Source: an uncultured bacterium
GTDB taxonomy: Bacteria > Cyanobacteriota > Vampirovibrionia > Gastranaerophilales > Gastranaerophilaceae
Reading direction: 5' to 3'
DNA: 31,341 nucleotides
Assembly: GCA_902464375.1 (NCBI GenBank)
Contig: CABQIM010000009.1
Location: 1-31,341 of the forward strand
The notes beneath the pieces are model-generated. The model was not told the DNA's origin. It was given only the letters and a program-made list of their open reading frames with translations, and ran no database searches. Shown here piece by piece: positions 23,790 through 31,298 of this stretch; the stretch's first letter is position 1; every line of letters starts with the position of its first letter. Position numbers and translations under genes: made by a program.

Positions 23790-24605
23790 TTATTCAATGA
23801 TTTGTGGTTCTCGTTGAAAATATGATGGAAAGTTCTTCTTGTAATCTGCTAATTCAGTACAATAAGCTTCCATATCTAAAGAAATTCCGGCTTTTAACGG
23901 GAATGTTTTCACCCCGAGAGATTTGTACATAGCTCTCATAAATACATTAGAGATGGCATCACTTCCACGCTCCCAAGGAGTCGCATGTGCCATAATCCAA
24001 CGGATTTCTGCGATTGTTTCGTTCAAATCTTCCATTTGACACTCTTTAATATTCTTGCTGTCAAAAGCAGCTTTAAAAACATCATATAAATCAAGCACTT
24101 TATTTAACGCATAGTCTACACATTTCCAACTTCCGTGTTGAAGGTAATGTGCGTCTTTGTAGATTTTGGCTCTTGTTAGTTCAATATCACTGTAAGGATT
24201 TTTTAAGGGATGAAGAGCAACCTTATCTAAACGTTCTTGATATGACTTGTATCTATTTATATTAGAATAATTTGTACATAAATTACACCCAAACCAATTT
24301 GATTTGTTCAGCCAACCCTCTTTTTTATAACGTAAAATGCCACTATGCTTAACTTTGTTGATATCAAACGTAAGTCTGTTTGCATAACGAATGCCGGAAG
24401 CAATAAATTTTAAAACATTTTCTCCGGATGTATTATTGCGTATCATATTGACAGCTTTATCAGCAGTAGTTTTGGTTTCTTGTGCCCATAAAGGATTTTT
24501 GCCATAACCTCGAATTGGTACAAAAAAATCAACCTGCTTAAATTTAAGTTTAGGCGAATTGATATTTGCAGTAAAATTTAGCGATGTTAAATTTGTAATT
24601 TGCAT
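23790..24605 (-). CDS. Unknown protein with N-terminal Phe motif
   Basis: A 271-residue protein that I do not recognise. It begins MQITNLTSLNFTANI (F11-T12) and has a second LKFKQ at 20-24, like other lineage-specific proteins here. Later features: a CNLC pair at 107-110 in an aromatic context (WFGCNLCTNY), an alpha-helical middle, and a conserved-looking block ATPWERGSDAIS at 208-219 followed by KSLGVKTFPLKAGISLDMEAY. The Arg-Gly-Ser core and the acidic residues around it look like a ligand or active site, but I cannot name a family. No signal peptide or membrane helix. It lies downstream of hisS, separated by about 125 bases with a hairpin. Confidence 0.65.
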   Translation of the reverse strand: MQITNLTSLNFTANINSPKLKFKQVDFFVPIRGYGKNPLWAQETKTTADKAVNMIRNNTSGENVLKFIASGIRYANRLTFDINKVKHSGILRYKKEGWLNKSNWFGCNLCTNYSNINRYKSYQERLDKVALHPLKNPYSDIELTRAKIYKDAHYLQHGSWKCVDYALNKVLDLYDVFKAAFDSKNIKECQMEDLNETIAEIRWIMAHATPWERGSDAISNVFMRAMYKSLGVKTFPLKAGISLDMEAYCTELADYKKNFPSYFQREPQIIE

Positions 24606-24650
24606 ACTATTTTAAAACCGGTAAAAAAGTTTTTTGTTAGTAACTTTAAG

Positions 24651-24681
24651 AAGGTGAGGACACTGACGTTTTCCTCACCTT
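24651..24681. terminator. Hairpin downstream of hisS
   Basis: aaggtgagga/tcctcacctt with an 11-base loop lies between the hisS stop and the next - strand gene. A second small hairpin gtgcat/atgcac sits at 24702-24716. Together they probably end or weaken the hisS transcript. Confidence 0.55.
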
Positions 24682-24730
24682 ACTTCAAATATATTTGTAG
24701 TGTGCATTTTATGCACCTTTAATTTATGTA

Positions 24731-25969
24731 TTACTTTTTAACAACTTCAAGAGCATCTTTTCTATCAACAGTTTGTTGTTCAGATGTATCAAGATTTTTG
24801 ATTGTTACTTTTCCTGATGCGATTTCATCTTCGCCCAAAATCAATGCGAATTTCGCAAGCTTAGAAGCTTTTTCCAATTGTTTAACAAATTTTTTGTTAG
24901 TTAAGTCAAATTCGCAAGTAACACCGGCTTCGCGCATTTCTTCCGTTAGTTTAATAGCTTCAAGCGGGTTGTTACAAACGATATATGCGTTCAATTTTTC
25001 ATCTTCTTTTTGTCCGATTAAAGATGCCAATCTTTCCATACCCATTGCAAAACCAATTGCCGGAGTGTCTTCTCCGCCAAGGTTTCTGACAAGGCTATCA
25101 TATCTTCCGCCGCCGCAGACTGCGTTTTGAGAACCCAAGTTGTTTGATTTGATTTCAAAAACAGTTCTGTTATAGTAATCTAAACCTCTTACAAGAAGTT
25201 TATTGATTGAGTAATTGATATTTAGAGCATCTAAATAACCTTTCAATTCATTGAAGTGGTTTGCACAATCTTCACAAATAAAATCGGATTGAATTACTTC
25301 TTGAATTTCCGGTTTAGCATAAATTTCTTTGCATTCTTCTACTTTACAGTCCAAAAGTCTTAGCGGATTTTTTTCGTATCTTGCTTGACAATCCGGACAA
25401 AGTTCACTCAAATATGGTTTGATTACTGATTTTAATTTCTTTTTAAATTCTTCTCTGCATTCAGGGCAACCTAGGGAGTTTAATTCAACGGATAAATCGT
25501 TTAAGCCAAGAGCTTTTAGGTAATTTACTGCCATCAAAATTACTTCAGCGTCAGCTGTTGCTTGTTTAATACCAAAAACTTCTACACCAACTTGATGAAA
25601 TTGTCTTTGTCTGCCTGCTTGCGGACGTTCATAGCGGAACATTGGTCCTTTGTACCAAAGTTTAACCGGTGCTGCAAGTCTGTGCATTCCGTTTTCAATA
25701 AATGAACGAACAACACCTGCTGTGTTTTCCGGACGAAGTGTTAAAGAGCGCTCACTTTTTTCAAAAGTGTACATTTCTTTGTTAACAATATCTGTAGTAT
25801 CGCCAACACCTCTTGCGAAAAGTTCAGTTGCTTCAAAAATTGGAGTGCGGATTTCTTTTGCGCCAAATTTTGTAAAAACTTCGTTAGCTTTGGTTTCCAT
25901 AAAGTGCCAAAGTGGCATTTCTGGAGGTAATATATCTTTTGTTCCTTTTTGTACTTTTATTATTGCCAT
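24731..25969 (-). CDS. hisS: Histidyl-tRNA synthetase
   Basis: A 412-residue class II aminoacyl-tRNA synthetase charging tRNA-His. Motif 2 is in KLWYKGPMFRYERPQAGRQR with FHQVGVE. The histidine-specific LVRGLDYYNRTVFE and the motif 3 region GFAMGMERL are complete, and TLRPENTAGVVRSF is typical. An inserted segment at about 170-235 carries four Cys-x2-Cys-type pairs (CPEC, CPDC, and CEDC with a further Cys), suggesting zinc binding, as in a subset of HisRS. The C-terminal anticodon domain is present. It is single in its transcript, with TTTACT-16-TACAAT on the - strand as a likely promoter. Confidence 0.97.
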   Translation of the reverse strand: MAIIKVQKGTKDILPPEMPLWHFMETKANEVFTKFGAKEIRTPIFEATELFARGVGDTTDIVNKEMYTFEKSERSLTLRPENTAGVVRSFIENGMHRLAAPVKLWYKGPMFRYERPQAGRQRQFHQVGVEVFGIKQATADAEVILMAVNYLKALGLNDLSVELNSLGCPECREEFKKKLKSVIKPYLSELCPDCQARYEKNPLRLLDCKVEECKEIYAKPEIQEVIQSDFICEDCANHFNELKGYLDALNINYSINKLLVRGLDYYNRTVFEIKSNNLGSQNAVCGGGRYDSLVRNLGGEDTPAIGFAMGMERLASLIGQKEDEKLNAYIVCNNPLEAIKLTEEMREAGVTCEFDLTNKKFVKQLEKASKLAKFALILGEDEIASGKVTIKNLDTSEQQTVDRKDALEVVKK

Positions 25970-26007
25970 AATTTTAATTCCCTTATATACTAATAATTAC
26001 TTACTAT

Positions 26008-26035
26008 TGTACTATATGAATACATTAAGTAAACA
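26008..26035 (-). promoter_or_regulatory. Likely hisS promoter in the hisS/dapF divergent gap
   Basis: On the - strand TTTACT, a 16-base spacer, then TACAAT lie upstream of hisS. The 86-base gap must also hold the dapF promoter, so the two probably overlap. Confidence 0.4.
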
Positions 26036-26055
26036 ATATTTGAAAGGTGGATAAT

Positions 26056-26898
26056 ATGGGAATAAAAATTACAAAAATGCAAGGTTGCGGTAATGATTTT
26101 GTAGTGTTAGATTATGAAGAATTTTTAAAAATGGGAATTTCTATGTCAGACGCTGCAAAAAAACTTTGTGATAGGCATTTTGGCGTTGGTGCTGATGGGC
26201 TTATTATTCCCAATACAAATGTAGAAGATGCTGATATTGGTTGGTATTTTTACAATTCTGACGGCTCTACTGCTCAAATGTGCGGTAACGGAATGAGATG
26301 TTTTGCAAAATATGCTTATGATAAAAAACTTGTAGACAAAAATGAATTTTCAGTTAAAACTCTTGCCGGAATTATTTCTCCACGTATTATGGATGATGGT
26401 TTGGTAAAAGTAAATATGTCAAAACCGATTCTTGTATCAGAAAAAATTCCGTTTGTTCCAAACAGTAATATGAATTACAAAATGGCGGTTAAGAATCTGA
26501 TTTTTGAAGGATGTGCTGTTTCTATGGGAAATCCGCATTTTGTAATTTTCGCTTCACCGGAAAATGATTTACTTAAACTTGCAAAAGAATACGGTCCTTT
26601 GATTGAAACAGCGGCTGAATTCCCTGAAAAAACAAACGTAGAATTTATAAAAATATTGTCACCAAGTAAAATTAAATTGTGCGTATGGGAACGTGGTTGC
26701 GGAATTACTTTGGCTTGCGGAACCGGAGCTTGTGCAAGTGTTGTTGCGGGAATTTTAAAAGGGTGTCTTGAACATTCTGTAGAAGTTGAACTTCTTGGTG
26801 GAAAAGTCCGTATTGACTGGGACGGTGACAAAGTCCTTACTGTAAAAGACGTGTTCTTGACCGGCCCTGCTGAATATGTTTTTGAAGCGGAATTGTAG
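26056..26898 (+). CDS. dapF: Diaminopimelate epimerase
   Basis: A 280-residue DapF, which converts LL- to meso-diaminopimelate for peptidoglycan and lysine. The two catalytic cysteines are C76 (AQMCGNGMRC) and C221 (ALACGTGACASV in family form, here LACGTGACAS). GCGNDFVVLD near the start and SMGNPHFVIF complete the pattern. I chose ATG 26056 over the in-frame GTG at 26047 because AAAGGTGG precedes it at proper spacing. It is convergent with dapL, the enzyme that makes its substrate, and they share the terminator at 26924-26956. Confidence 0.97.
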   Translation: MGIKITKMQGCGNDFVVLDYEEFLKMGISMSDAAKKLCDRHFGVGADGLIIPNTNVEDADIGWYFYNSDGSTAQMCGNGMRCFAKYAYDKKLVDKNEFSVKTLAGIISPRIMDDGLVKVNMSKPILVSEKIPFVPNSNMNYKMAVKNLIFEGCAVSMGNPHFVIFASPENDLLKLAKEYGPLIETAAEFPEKTNVEFIKILSPSKIKLCVWERGCGITLACGTGACASVVAGILKGCLEHSVEVELLGGKVRIDWDGDKVLTVKDVFLTGPAEYVFEAEL

Positions 26899-26923
26899 AA
26901 AAGCTATAATCGCAAATTTTACA

Positions 26924-26956
26924 TATAATCCCCTCATGGCAAATGAGGGGATTATA
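26924..26956. terminator. Bidirectional terminator between dapF and dapL
   Basis: A perfect 13-bp stem, tataatcccctca/tgaggggattata, with a 7-base loop, placed between the two convergent stops. AT-rich flanks on both sides. Confidence 0.8.
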
Positions 26957-26969
26957 AATGTGTAGTATT

Positions 26970-28139
26970 TTATGTAAACAGTTTTTCAAATCTCTGCATA
27001 GCTTCAATTGTATTTTCTTTTGAGCCAAATGATGTTAGTCGGAAATAGCCTTCACCGTTTCTGCCGAATCCAGCCCCTGGAGTACCAACTACTTGTACGT
27101 TTTCTAACAAGTAATCAAAGAATTCCCAAGATTTCATATTGTTAGGGCATTTTAGCCAAATGTATGGAGAATGTTTTCCGCCTACGTGCCAAATATTGCA
27201 TTTTTTAAGCGTATCAGAAATCACTTTTGCATTTTCTTTATAATAATTAATATTTTCCTTGATTTCTTTTTGACCTTCCGGAGTGAAAACAGCTTCTGCA
27301 GCTCTTTGTACAATATAAGGAACTCCATTAAATTTTGTAGTTTGGCGTCTTAGCCACATTTTATTAAGTTTGCCCAAAGTCTTTGGAACAATTGTGTACC
27401 CACATCTTGTACCGGTGAAACCAGCTGTTTTAGATAAAGAACAGAACTCAATAGCACATTCTTTAGCGCCTTCTATTTCATAAATGCTTCTTGGTAAATT
27501 TTTGTCAGAAATAAAACATTCGTAAGCTGAATCGAAAAGAATAACTGCATTCATTGATTTTGCATAATCAACCCAAGCACGCAATTGTTCTTTGTTATAA
27601 ACTGCACCGGTTGGGTTGTTTGGAGAACAAATATAAATAATATCAGCTTTTACATTTTTATCAGGTAAAGGTAAAAACTCATTTTCACCATTTGCATCAA
27701 CGTAAACAACTTTTCTGCCAGCCATAATGTTTGTATCAACATATACCGGATAAACAGGATCTGGAACTAATACAGTGTTTTCTTTAGCAAACAAGTCTAA
27801 AATATTACCCAAATCGCTTTTTGCACCGTCAGAAATAAATATTTCGTCCAAATCTAATTCAACATTATGATTTTTGTAGTACTTTTGAACAGCTTCGCGC
27901 AAGAAATCATAACCTTGTTCCGGACCGTAACCTCTAAAGCTTGCTTGAACTCCCATCTCGTCAACAGCTTTGTGCAAAGCGTCTACTACAGCCTTGCATA
28001 ATGGCAAAGTAACGTCACCGATTCCAAGCCTGATTACTTTTTTATCAGGATTATTAGAAATAAATTCGTTTACTTTTTTGGCTACTGTTGAAAATAAATA
28101 ACTTTGTTCAAGATTGTCATAATTTGTGTTTATGTTCAT
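26970..28139 (-). CDS. dapL: LL-diaminopimelate aminotransferase
   Basis: A 389-residue PLP-dependent fold type I aminotransferase. DapL turns tetrahydrodipicolinate directly into LL-diaminopimelate, the route used by cyanobacteria, plants and Chlamydiae. IRLGIGDVTLP, FRGYGPEQGYDFLREA, CSPNNPTGAVY and LFDSAYECFI are characteristic. The PLP lysine is K237 in SLSKTAGFTGTRCG. I chose the ATG at 28137-28139 because AGAGGA precedes it; an upstream in-frame ATG at 28206-28208 would translate the repeat region. It lies 81 bases downstream of the BFN gene on the same strand. With dapF it supplies meso-DAP. Confidence 0.93.
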   Translation of the reverse strand: MNINTNYDNLEQSYLFSTVAKKVNEFISNNPDKKVIRLGIGDVTLPLCKAVVDALHKAVDEMGVQASFRGYGPEQGYDFLREAVQKYYKNHNVELDLDEIFISDGAKSDLGNILDLFAKENTVLVPDPVYPVYVDTNIMAGRKVVYVDANGENEFLPLPDKNVKADIIYICSPNNPTGAVYNKEQLRAWVDYAKSMNAVILFDSAYECFISDKNLPRSIYEIEGAKECAIEFCSLSKTAGFTGTRCGYTIVPKTLGKLNKMWLRRQTTKFNGVPYIVQRAAEAVFTPEGQKEIKENINYYKENAKVISDTLKKCNIWHVGGKHSPYIWLKCPNNMKSWEFFDYLLENVQVVGTPGAGFGRNGEGYFRLTSFGSKENTIEAMQRFEKLFT

Positions 28140-28157
28140 ACTGTCCTCTGTGTTCTT

Positions 28158-28176
28158 GTTGGGCTGAAAGCCCAAC
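28158..28176. repeat. GTTGGGCT/AGCCCAAC hairpin repeat before dapL
   Basis: A perfect 8-bp stem with loop gaa, followed by CTAC. The same TTGTTGGGC...CCAACCTAC pattern occurs at 13983-14033, so it is likely a dispersed element. A second small hairpin, gtgca/tgcac, follows at 28195-28207. Both lie in the dapL leader. Confidence 0.55.
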
Positions 28177-28220
28177 CTACTATTTAGAAATTCAAGTGCA
28201 GGGTGCACCTTACATTACCC

Positions 28221-28730
28221 CTATTGGTCGTTTTCTTTATGTTTTCCTTCCATCAATTTTTCAAAATCAGAAGGTTTGATATTTTGGATAAAATCTTTGA
28301 ATTCTTGTGCTTCTTCTTCGTCTTTGGCTGTATCAGTTGAAACAGAGCCATTCATCAAAACATTTGCAGTCACAAAAATTGGTGCTTCTGCTCTCATTGC
28401 GACAGCGATTGCATCAGATGGACGAGCATCAATTTCAAGTGTTTCGCCATCTTTAGTCAAGAATAATGTTGCATAATAAGTATCTTTTTCAACATCATTA
28501 ATCTCGATTTTTTCAAGTTTGTAACCTGTTTTTTCAATAATATTTGTCACTAAATCGTGTGTCATAGGACGTGCTACAACAAGCCCTTCAATACATCTAA
28601 TAATTGCACTTGCTTCTGCAGAACCTATCCAGATTGGCAAAGCTTTTCTATTATCTAAATCGTGAAGTACAACAATCGGCGAGTTTGTTCTCACATCAAG
28701 TGCTATACCCATAACTTTCATCTCTATCAT
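28221..28730 (-). CDS. Bifunctional nuclease (BFN/DUF151) family protein
   Basis: A 169-residue protein of the DUF151/BFN family. Plant members have combined RNase and DNase activity; bacterial members are little studied and occur widely in cyanobacteria. The family core is here: LDVRTNSPIVVLHDLDNRKALPIWIG (whose central part LPIWIGSAEASAI is diagnostic), ARPMTHDLV and the acidic-site motif IDARPSDAIAVAMRAEAPIFV. The C-terminal 35 residues are charged and helical. GAGG lies five bases before the start at 28730; another in-frame ATG is three codons in. Its promoter overlaps that of nadK on the other strand. Confidence 0.85.
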   Translation of the reverse strand: MIEMKVMGIALDVRTNSPIVVLHDLDNRKALPIWIGSAEASAIIRCIEGLVVARPMTHDLVTNIIEKTGYKLEKIEINDVEKDTYYATLFLTKDGETLEIDARPSDAIAVAMRAEAPIFVTANVLMNGSVSTDTAKDEEEAQEFKDFIQNIKPSDFEKLMEGKHKENDQ

Positions 28731-28761
28731 AATAACCTCGTATTTAAACTCATTTGCGAAT

Positions 28762-28770
28762 ATTATATCA
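28762..28770 (-). promoter_or_regulatory. Extended -10 promoter of the BFN gene
   Basis: On the - strand TGaTATAAT, with transcription expected to begin near 28755, about 25 bases before the BFN start codon. No strong -35. Confidence 0.5.
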
Positions 28771-28785
28771 CAAGCCTAATTTATA

Positions 28786-28794
28786 TGGTATAAT
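28786..28794 (+). promoter_or_regulatory. Extended -10 promoter of nadK
   Basis: TGgTATAAT ends 7 bases before the nadK ATG at 28802, so transcription would begin at or beside the start codon. It is only 15 bases from the opposing BFN -10. Confidence 0.5.
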
Positions 28795-28801
28795 CCGATG
28801 T

Positions 28802-29581
28802 ATGAAATTCAATGTTGTATATAATAACCAAATATCCGGCTGGGAAAAAGCTTTAAAAAAATTGAAATCTGTATTAGAGATTAAAAATGCAGAATTCAAA
28901 CTTTTTGATATTGATAATTTGCAAAATTACGGTGATTTTACATTTGTAATCGGTGGTGACGGTACTTTGCTAAAAGCTGCTAGATTTTATTCAAATTCAC
29001 CAGTCCTCGGGATTAATCTCGGAAGGCTTGGTTTTCTTTCTCAAGCTGGGATTGATGAAATTGGACAAGTTGTTGATAAAGTTTTAGAGAACAAATTCTC
29101 TACAGAAGAACGTTTGATGTTGGAATCAGATAACAAATTTGCGTTAAATGATTTTGTTATAAAAGGATGTATGCCATCACGTACATCAAAATTCTTTTTA
29201 GAAATAAATGGTAAGTTCGTATGTGACTATATTGCAGATGGTTTAATTATTTCAACCCCAACAGGTTCTACAGCTTATGGGCTTTCTGCAGGGGGGCCTG
29301 TTTTGTTTCCGACGCTTGAAGCTTTGGTAATAGTTCCGATTTGTCCGCATACTCTCAATGTTCGTCCGCTTGTTGTTCCTGTAGGCGAAACAATTACGGT
29401 TAAAACTTCCGACAAATTGCTCTCAGTTGCGATTGATGGTTTTGAAACAACAGAGTGTGTAAAACAAATTTCTATTAAGACTTCTGATAAAAAAGCAAAA
29501 CTTGCGTTTTTGAATGACGATGGATTTTATTCTGTTCTTCGCAATAAATTGCATTGGGGTGTGTCTTTGACTGCGCAATAA
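28802..29581 (+). CDS. nadK: NAD kinase
   Basis: A 259-residue NAD(+) kinase, source of NADP. The catalytic GGDGT is at 51-55 (VIGGDGTLLKAARFY), followed by INLGRLGFLSQ and the NAD-binding STPTGSTAYGLSAGGPVLFP and CPHTLNVRPLVVP. Length is normal for the short bacterial type. I chose ATG 28802: the protein then starts MKFNVVYNNQ at the expected position before the first strand. Another in-frame ATG at 28754 would lie upstream of the apparent promoter. No Shine-Dalgarno precedes 28802, and a TATAAT ends 7 bases before it, so the message is probably leaderless. Confidence 0.93.
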   Translation: MKFNVVYNNQISGWEKALKKLKSVLEIKNAEFKLFDIDNLQNYGDFTFVIGGDGTLLKAARFYSNSPVLGINLGRLGFLSQAGIDEIGQVVDKVLENKFSTEERLMLESDNKFALNDFVIKGCMPSRTSKFFLEINGKFVCDYIADGLIISTPTGSTAYGLSAGGPVLFPTLEALVIVPICPHTLNVRPLVVPVGETITVKTSDKLLSVAIDGFETTECVKQISIKTSDKKAKLAFLNDDGFYSVLRNKLHWGVSLTAQ

Positions 29582-29695
29582 GTTTTAGAGATGTCTGTAC
29601 TTCCTTTTATAAAGAAGGGGATGTAGCACTTGTTTACTTGATCTAATCTACATCATTTCATATAAAAATATGAACATATGTCGGATTTTCTCGTT

Positions 29696-29709
29696 TATAA
29701 TATTATAAT
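29696..29709 (+). promoter_or_regulatory. Two overlapping-phase -10 elements before the TolC-like gene
   Basis: TATAAT occurs at 29696-29701 and again at 29704-29709, about 25-35 bases before the ATG. TCGGAT at 29681-29686 is a poor -35 with 17-base spacing to the second copy. The rest of the 151-base gap holds only a weak hairpin near 29610. Confidence 0.35.
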
Positions 29710-29732
29710 AAGTTAGTTATATATTTGAGCAG

Positions 29733-31298
29733 ATGAAAAGTGATAAATTAAAAATATTTCTTTCTATAGTTTGTATAACGGTAGCAATGCCGGTTTTTGC
29801 TATACAAAATATTCAAATTGAGAAGAATTCTGCTCTTACCCTCAATGATTGTATAAAAATTGGGCTCAATAATAGCCCTGTTGTAAGAAAATATATTCTT
29901 AATCTTGATATTGCAAAATCAAGCGTTGGCGTAGCAAAATCTGCTTATTTCCCAAGTCTTAGCTTGGGTGCCGGTTATAAGCAAGGGTTTGGAGAGCGCA
30001 CTCACAATTATGGCAGCTATAATTCGCGTACATTACCGAGTTTTGATGCCTCTTTGTCACAATTATTATGGAACTTTGGAAAAACTGACGCAAATATAAG
30101 AATGGAAAAGTTCAATAAAATTGCGGCAGAATTTGATTTTGATGAATCTGTTCTGACTACGATTTTTAATGTAAAACTTCAATATTATGGAGTTTTGGCA
30201 GCAAAATCTTTAATGGAAGTAGAGCGCTTGAATGTGCAAATCAATGAACGCAACTATCAAAGGACATTGGCTTATTTTGATGAAGGTATAAAATCAAAAA
30301 TTGATTTGGTTAATGCGGAAGTAAATTTGAGTGATTCAAAAGTTGCTTTTGTAAAAGCCGAAAATACTTATAAAAATGCAATTGTAAGTTTGAATAATTC
30401 TATGTATGTTGCTTACGCGCCGGAATATCGGATAGAAAATACAGAAACATTCAATCTTGCAAATCCTTATGTACCAATGAGTTTAACTAATATTGAAAAT
30501 TATAAAAAACTTTTGGTAAATCCAGAGGATATTGCGGATGCTGTTTATACGGTAAAAGCTGAAAAGAGCGATGTTTTGCGCAATTATGTTTTTCAAAAAT
30601 ATCCATATACATTTGAAAAATCAGTTGAGATTGCAAAAGAAAACCGTCCAGACTTAAAAGCTCTTAATGCTTCAATAAAAGCAATGAAACAATATGTTCT
30701 TCTGACTAAACGTCAATATTTGCCTGACTTAAAAGGCGGTGTCGGATATAGTTATGCAAACAATAGATATTACGCAGATAGTGGAATGAACGTTTCGCTG
30801 AATCTTAATACGACATTTAATATGAAACAAGTTAAACACGAAATTGATATCGCTAATTCACAACTTAACCTTGCAAAAACAGAAGTAGATTTACTTAACC
30901 AAAATTTATATTTTGATATCCAAAAAGCTTATGTTGATATGATTCAGTTGGAAAAACAAATTCCGCTTTTAGAAACAAAAGTTCGCCAGACATTGGAAAA
31001 CCTTGAACTTGCAGATGGACGTTATGCCGTTGGTTTGGGTGATTATATTCAATTGCAAGATGCAAGAGTAAACTATAATAATGCTCAAAGTTCTTATGTT
31101 CAAGCGGTTTATAATTATAATGTTGCTCGTGCGACTTTAGAACGAGAAATTGCTCTACCGCAAGAAAATACGCTTACAGTAGAAGATGTAAAAGATTATC
31201 AAAAAGATTTGAAAAAACAAGAAACACAAGAGCAAAAACAGATTCAGAAGCAAAAAGCTTCTACAAAAAAGATTAAAAATAAAAAGGATAATGTATGA
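29733..31298 (+). CDS. TolC-family outer membrane efflux protein
   Basis: A 521-residue outer membrane factor. Residues 1-23 are a signal peptide with likely cleavage after VFA. Two outer membrane efflux protein (OEP) repeats follow. The first starts LTLNDCIKIGLNNSPVVRKY and continues into SAYFPSLSLGAGY and long coiled helices. The second starts FEKSVEIAKENRPDLKALN with QYLPDLKGGVGYSYANNRYY and a matching helix pair ending VGLGDYIQLQDARVNYNNAQ. About 50 residues between the halves are unusual, and the last 35 residues are a Lys/Gln-rich tail. TolC proteins form trimeric exit ducts for type I secretion or efflux pumps. The stop overlaps the next start (ATGA), which suggests a periplasmic adaptor follows. 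Confidence 0.9.
   Translation: MKSDKLKIFLSIVCITVAMPVFAIQNIQIEKNSALTLNDCIKIGLNNSPVVRKYILNLDIAKSSVGVAKSAYFPSLSLGAGYKQGFGERTHNYGSYNSRTLPSFDASLSQLLWNFGKTDANIRMEKFNKIAAEFDFDESVLTTIFNVKLQYYGVLAAKSLMEVERLNVQINERNYQRTLAYFDEGIKSKIDLVNAEVNLSDSKVAFVKAENTYKNAIVSLNNSMYVAYAPEYRIENTETFNLANPYVPMSLTNIENYKKLLVNPEDIADAVYTVKAEKSDVLRNYVFQKYPYTFEKSVEIAKENRPDLKALNASIKAMKQYVLLTKRQYLPDLKGGVGYSYANNRYYADSGMNVSLNLNTTFNMKQVKHEIDIANSQLNLAKTEVDLLNQNLYFDIQKAYVDMIQLEKQIPLLETKVRQTLENLELADGRYAVGLGDYIQLQDARVNYNNAQSSYVQAVYNYNVARATLEREIALPQENTLTVEDVKDYQKDLKKQETQEQKQIQKQKASTKKIKNKKDNV

Noticed and set aside
28140..28208. Longer dapL starting at 28208
   Set aside because: The extra 23 residues translate the GTTGGGC hairpin repeat and resemble no aminotransferase N-terminus; ATG 28139 has a good AGAGGA site.
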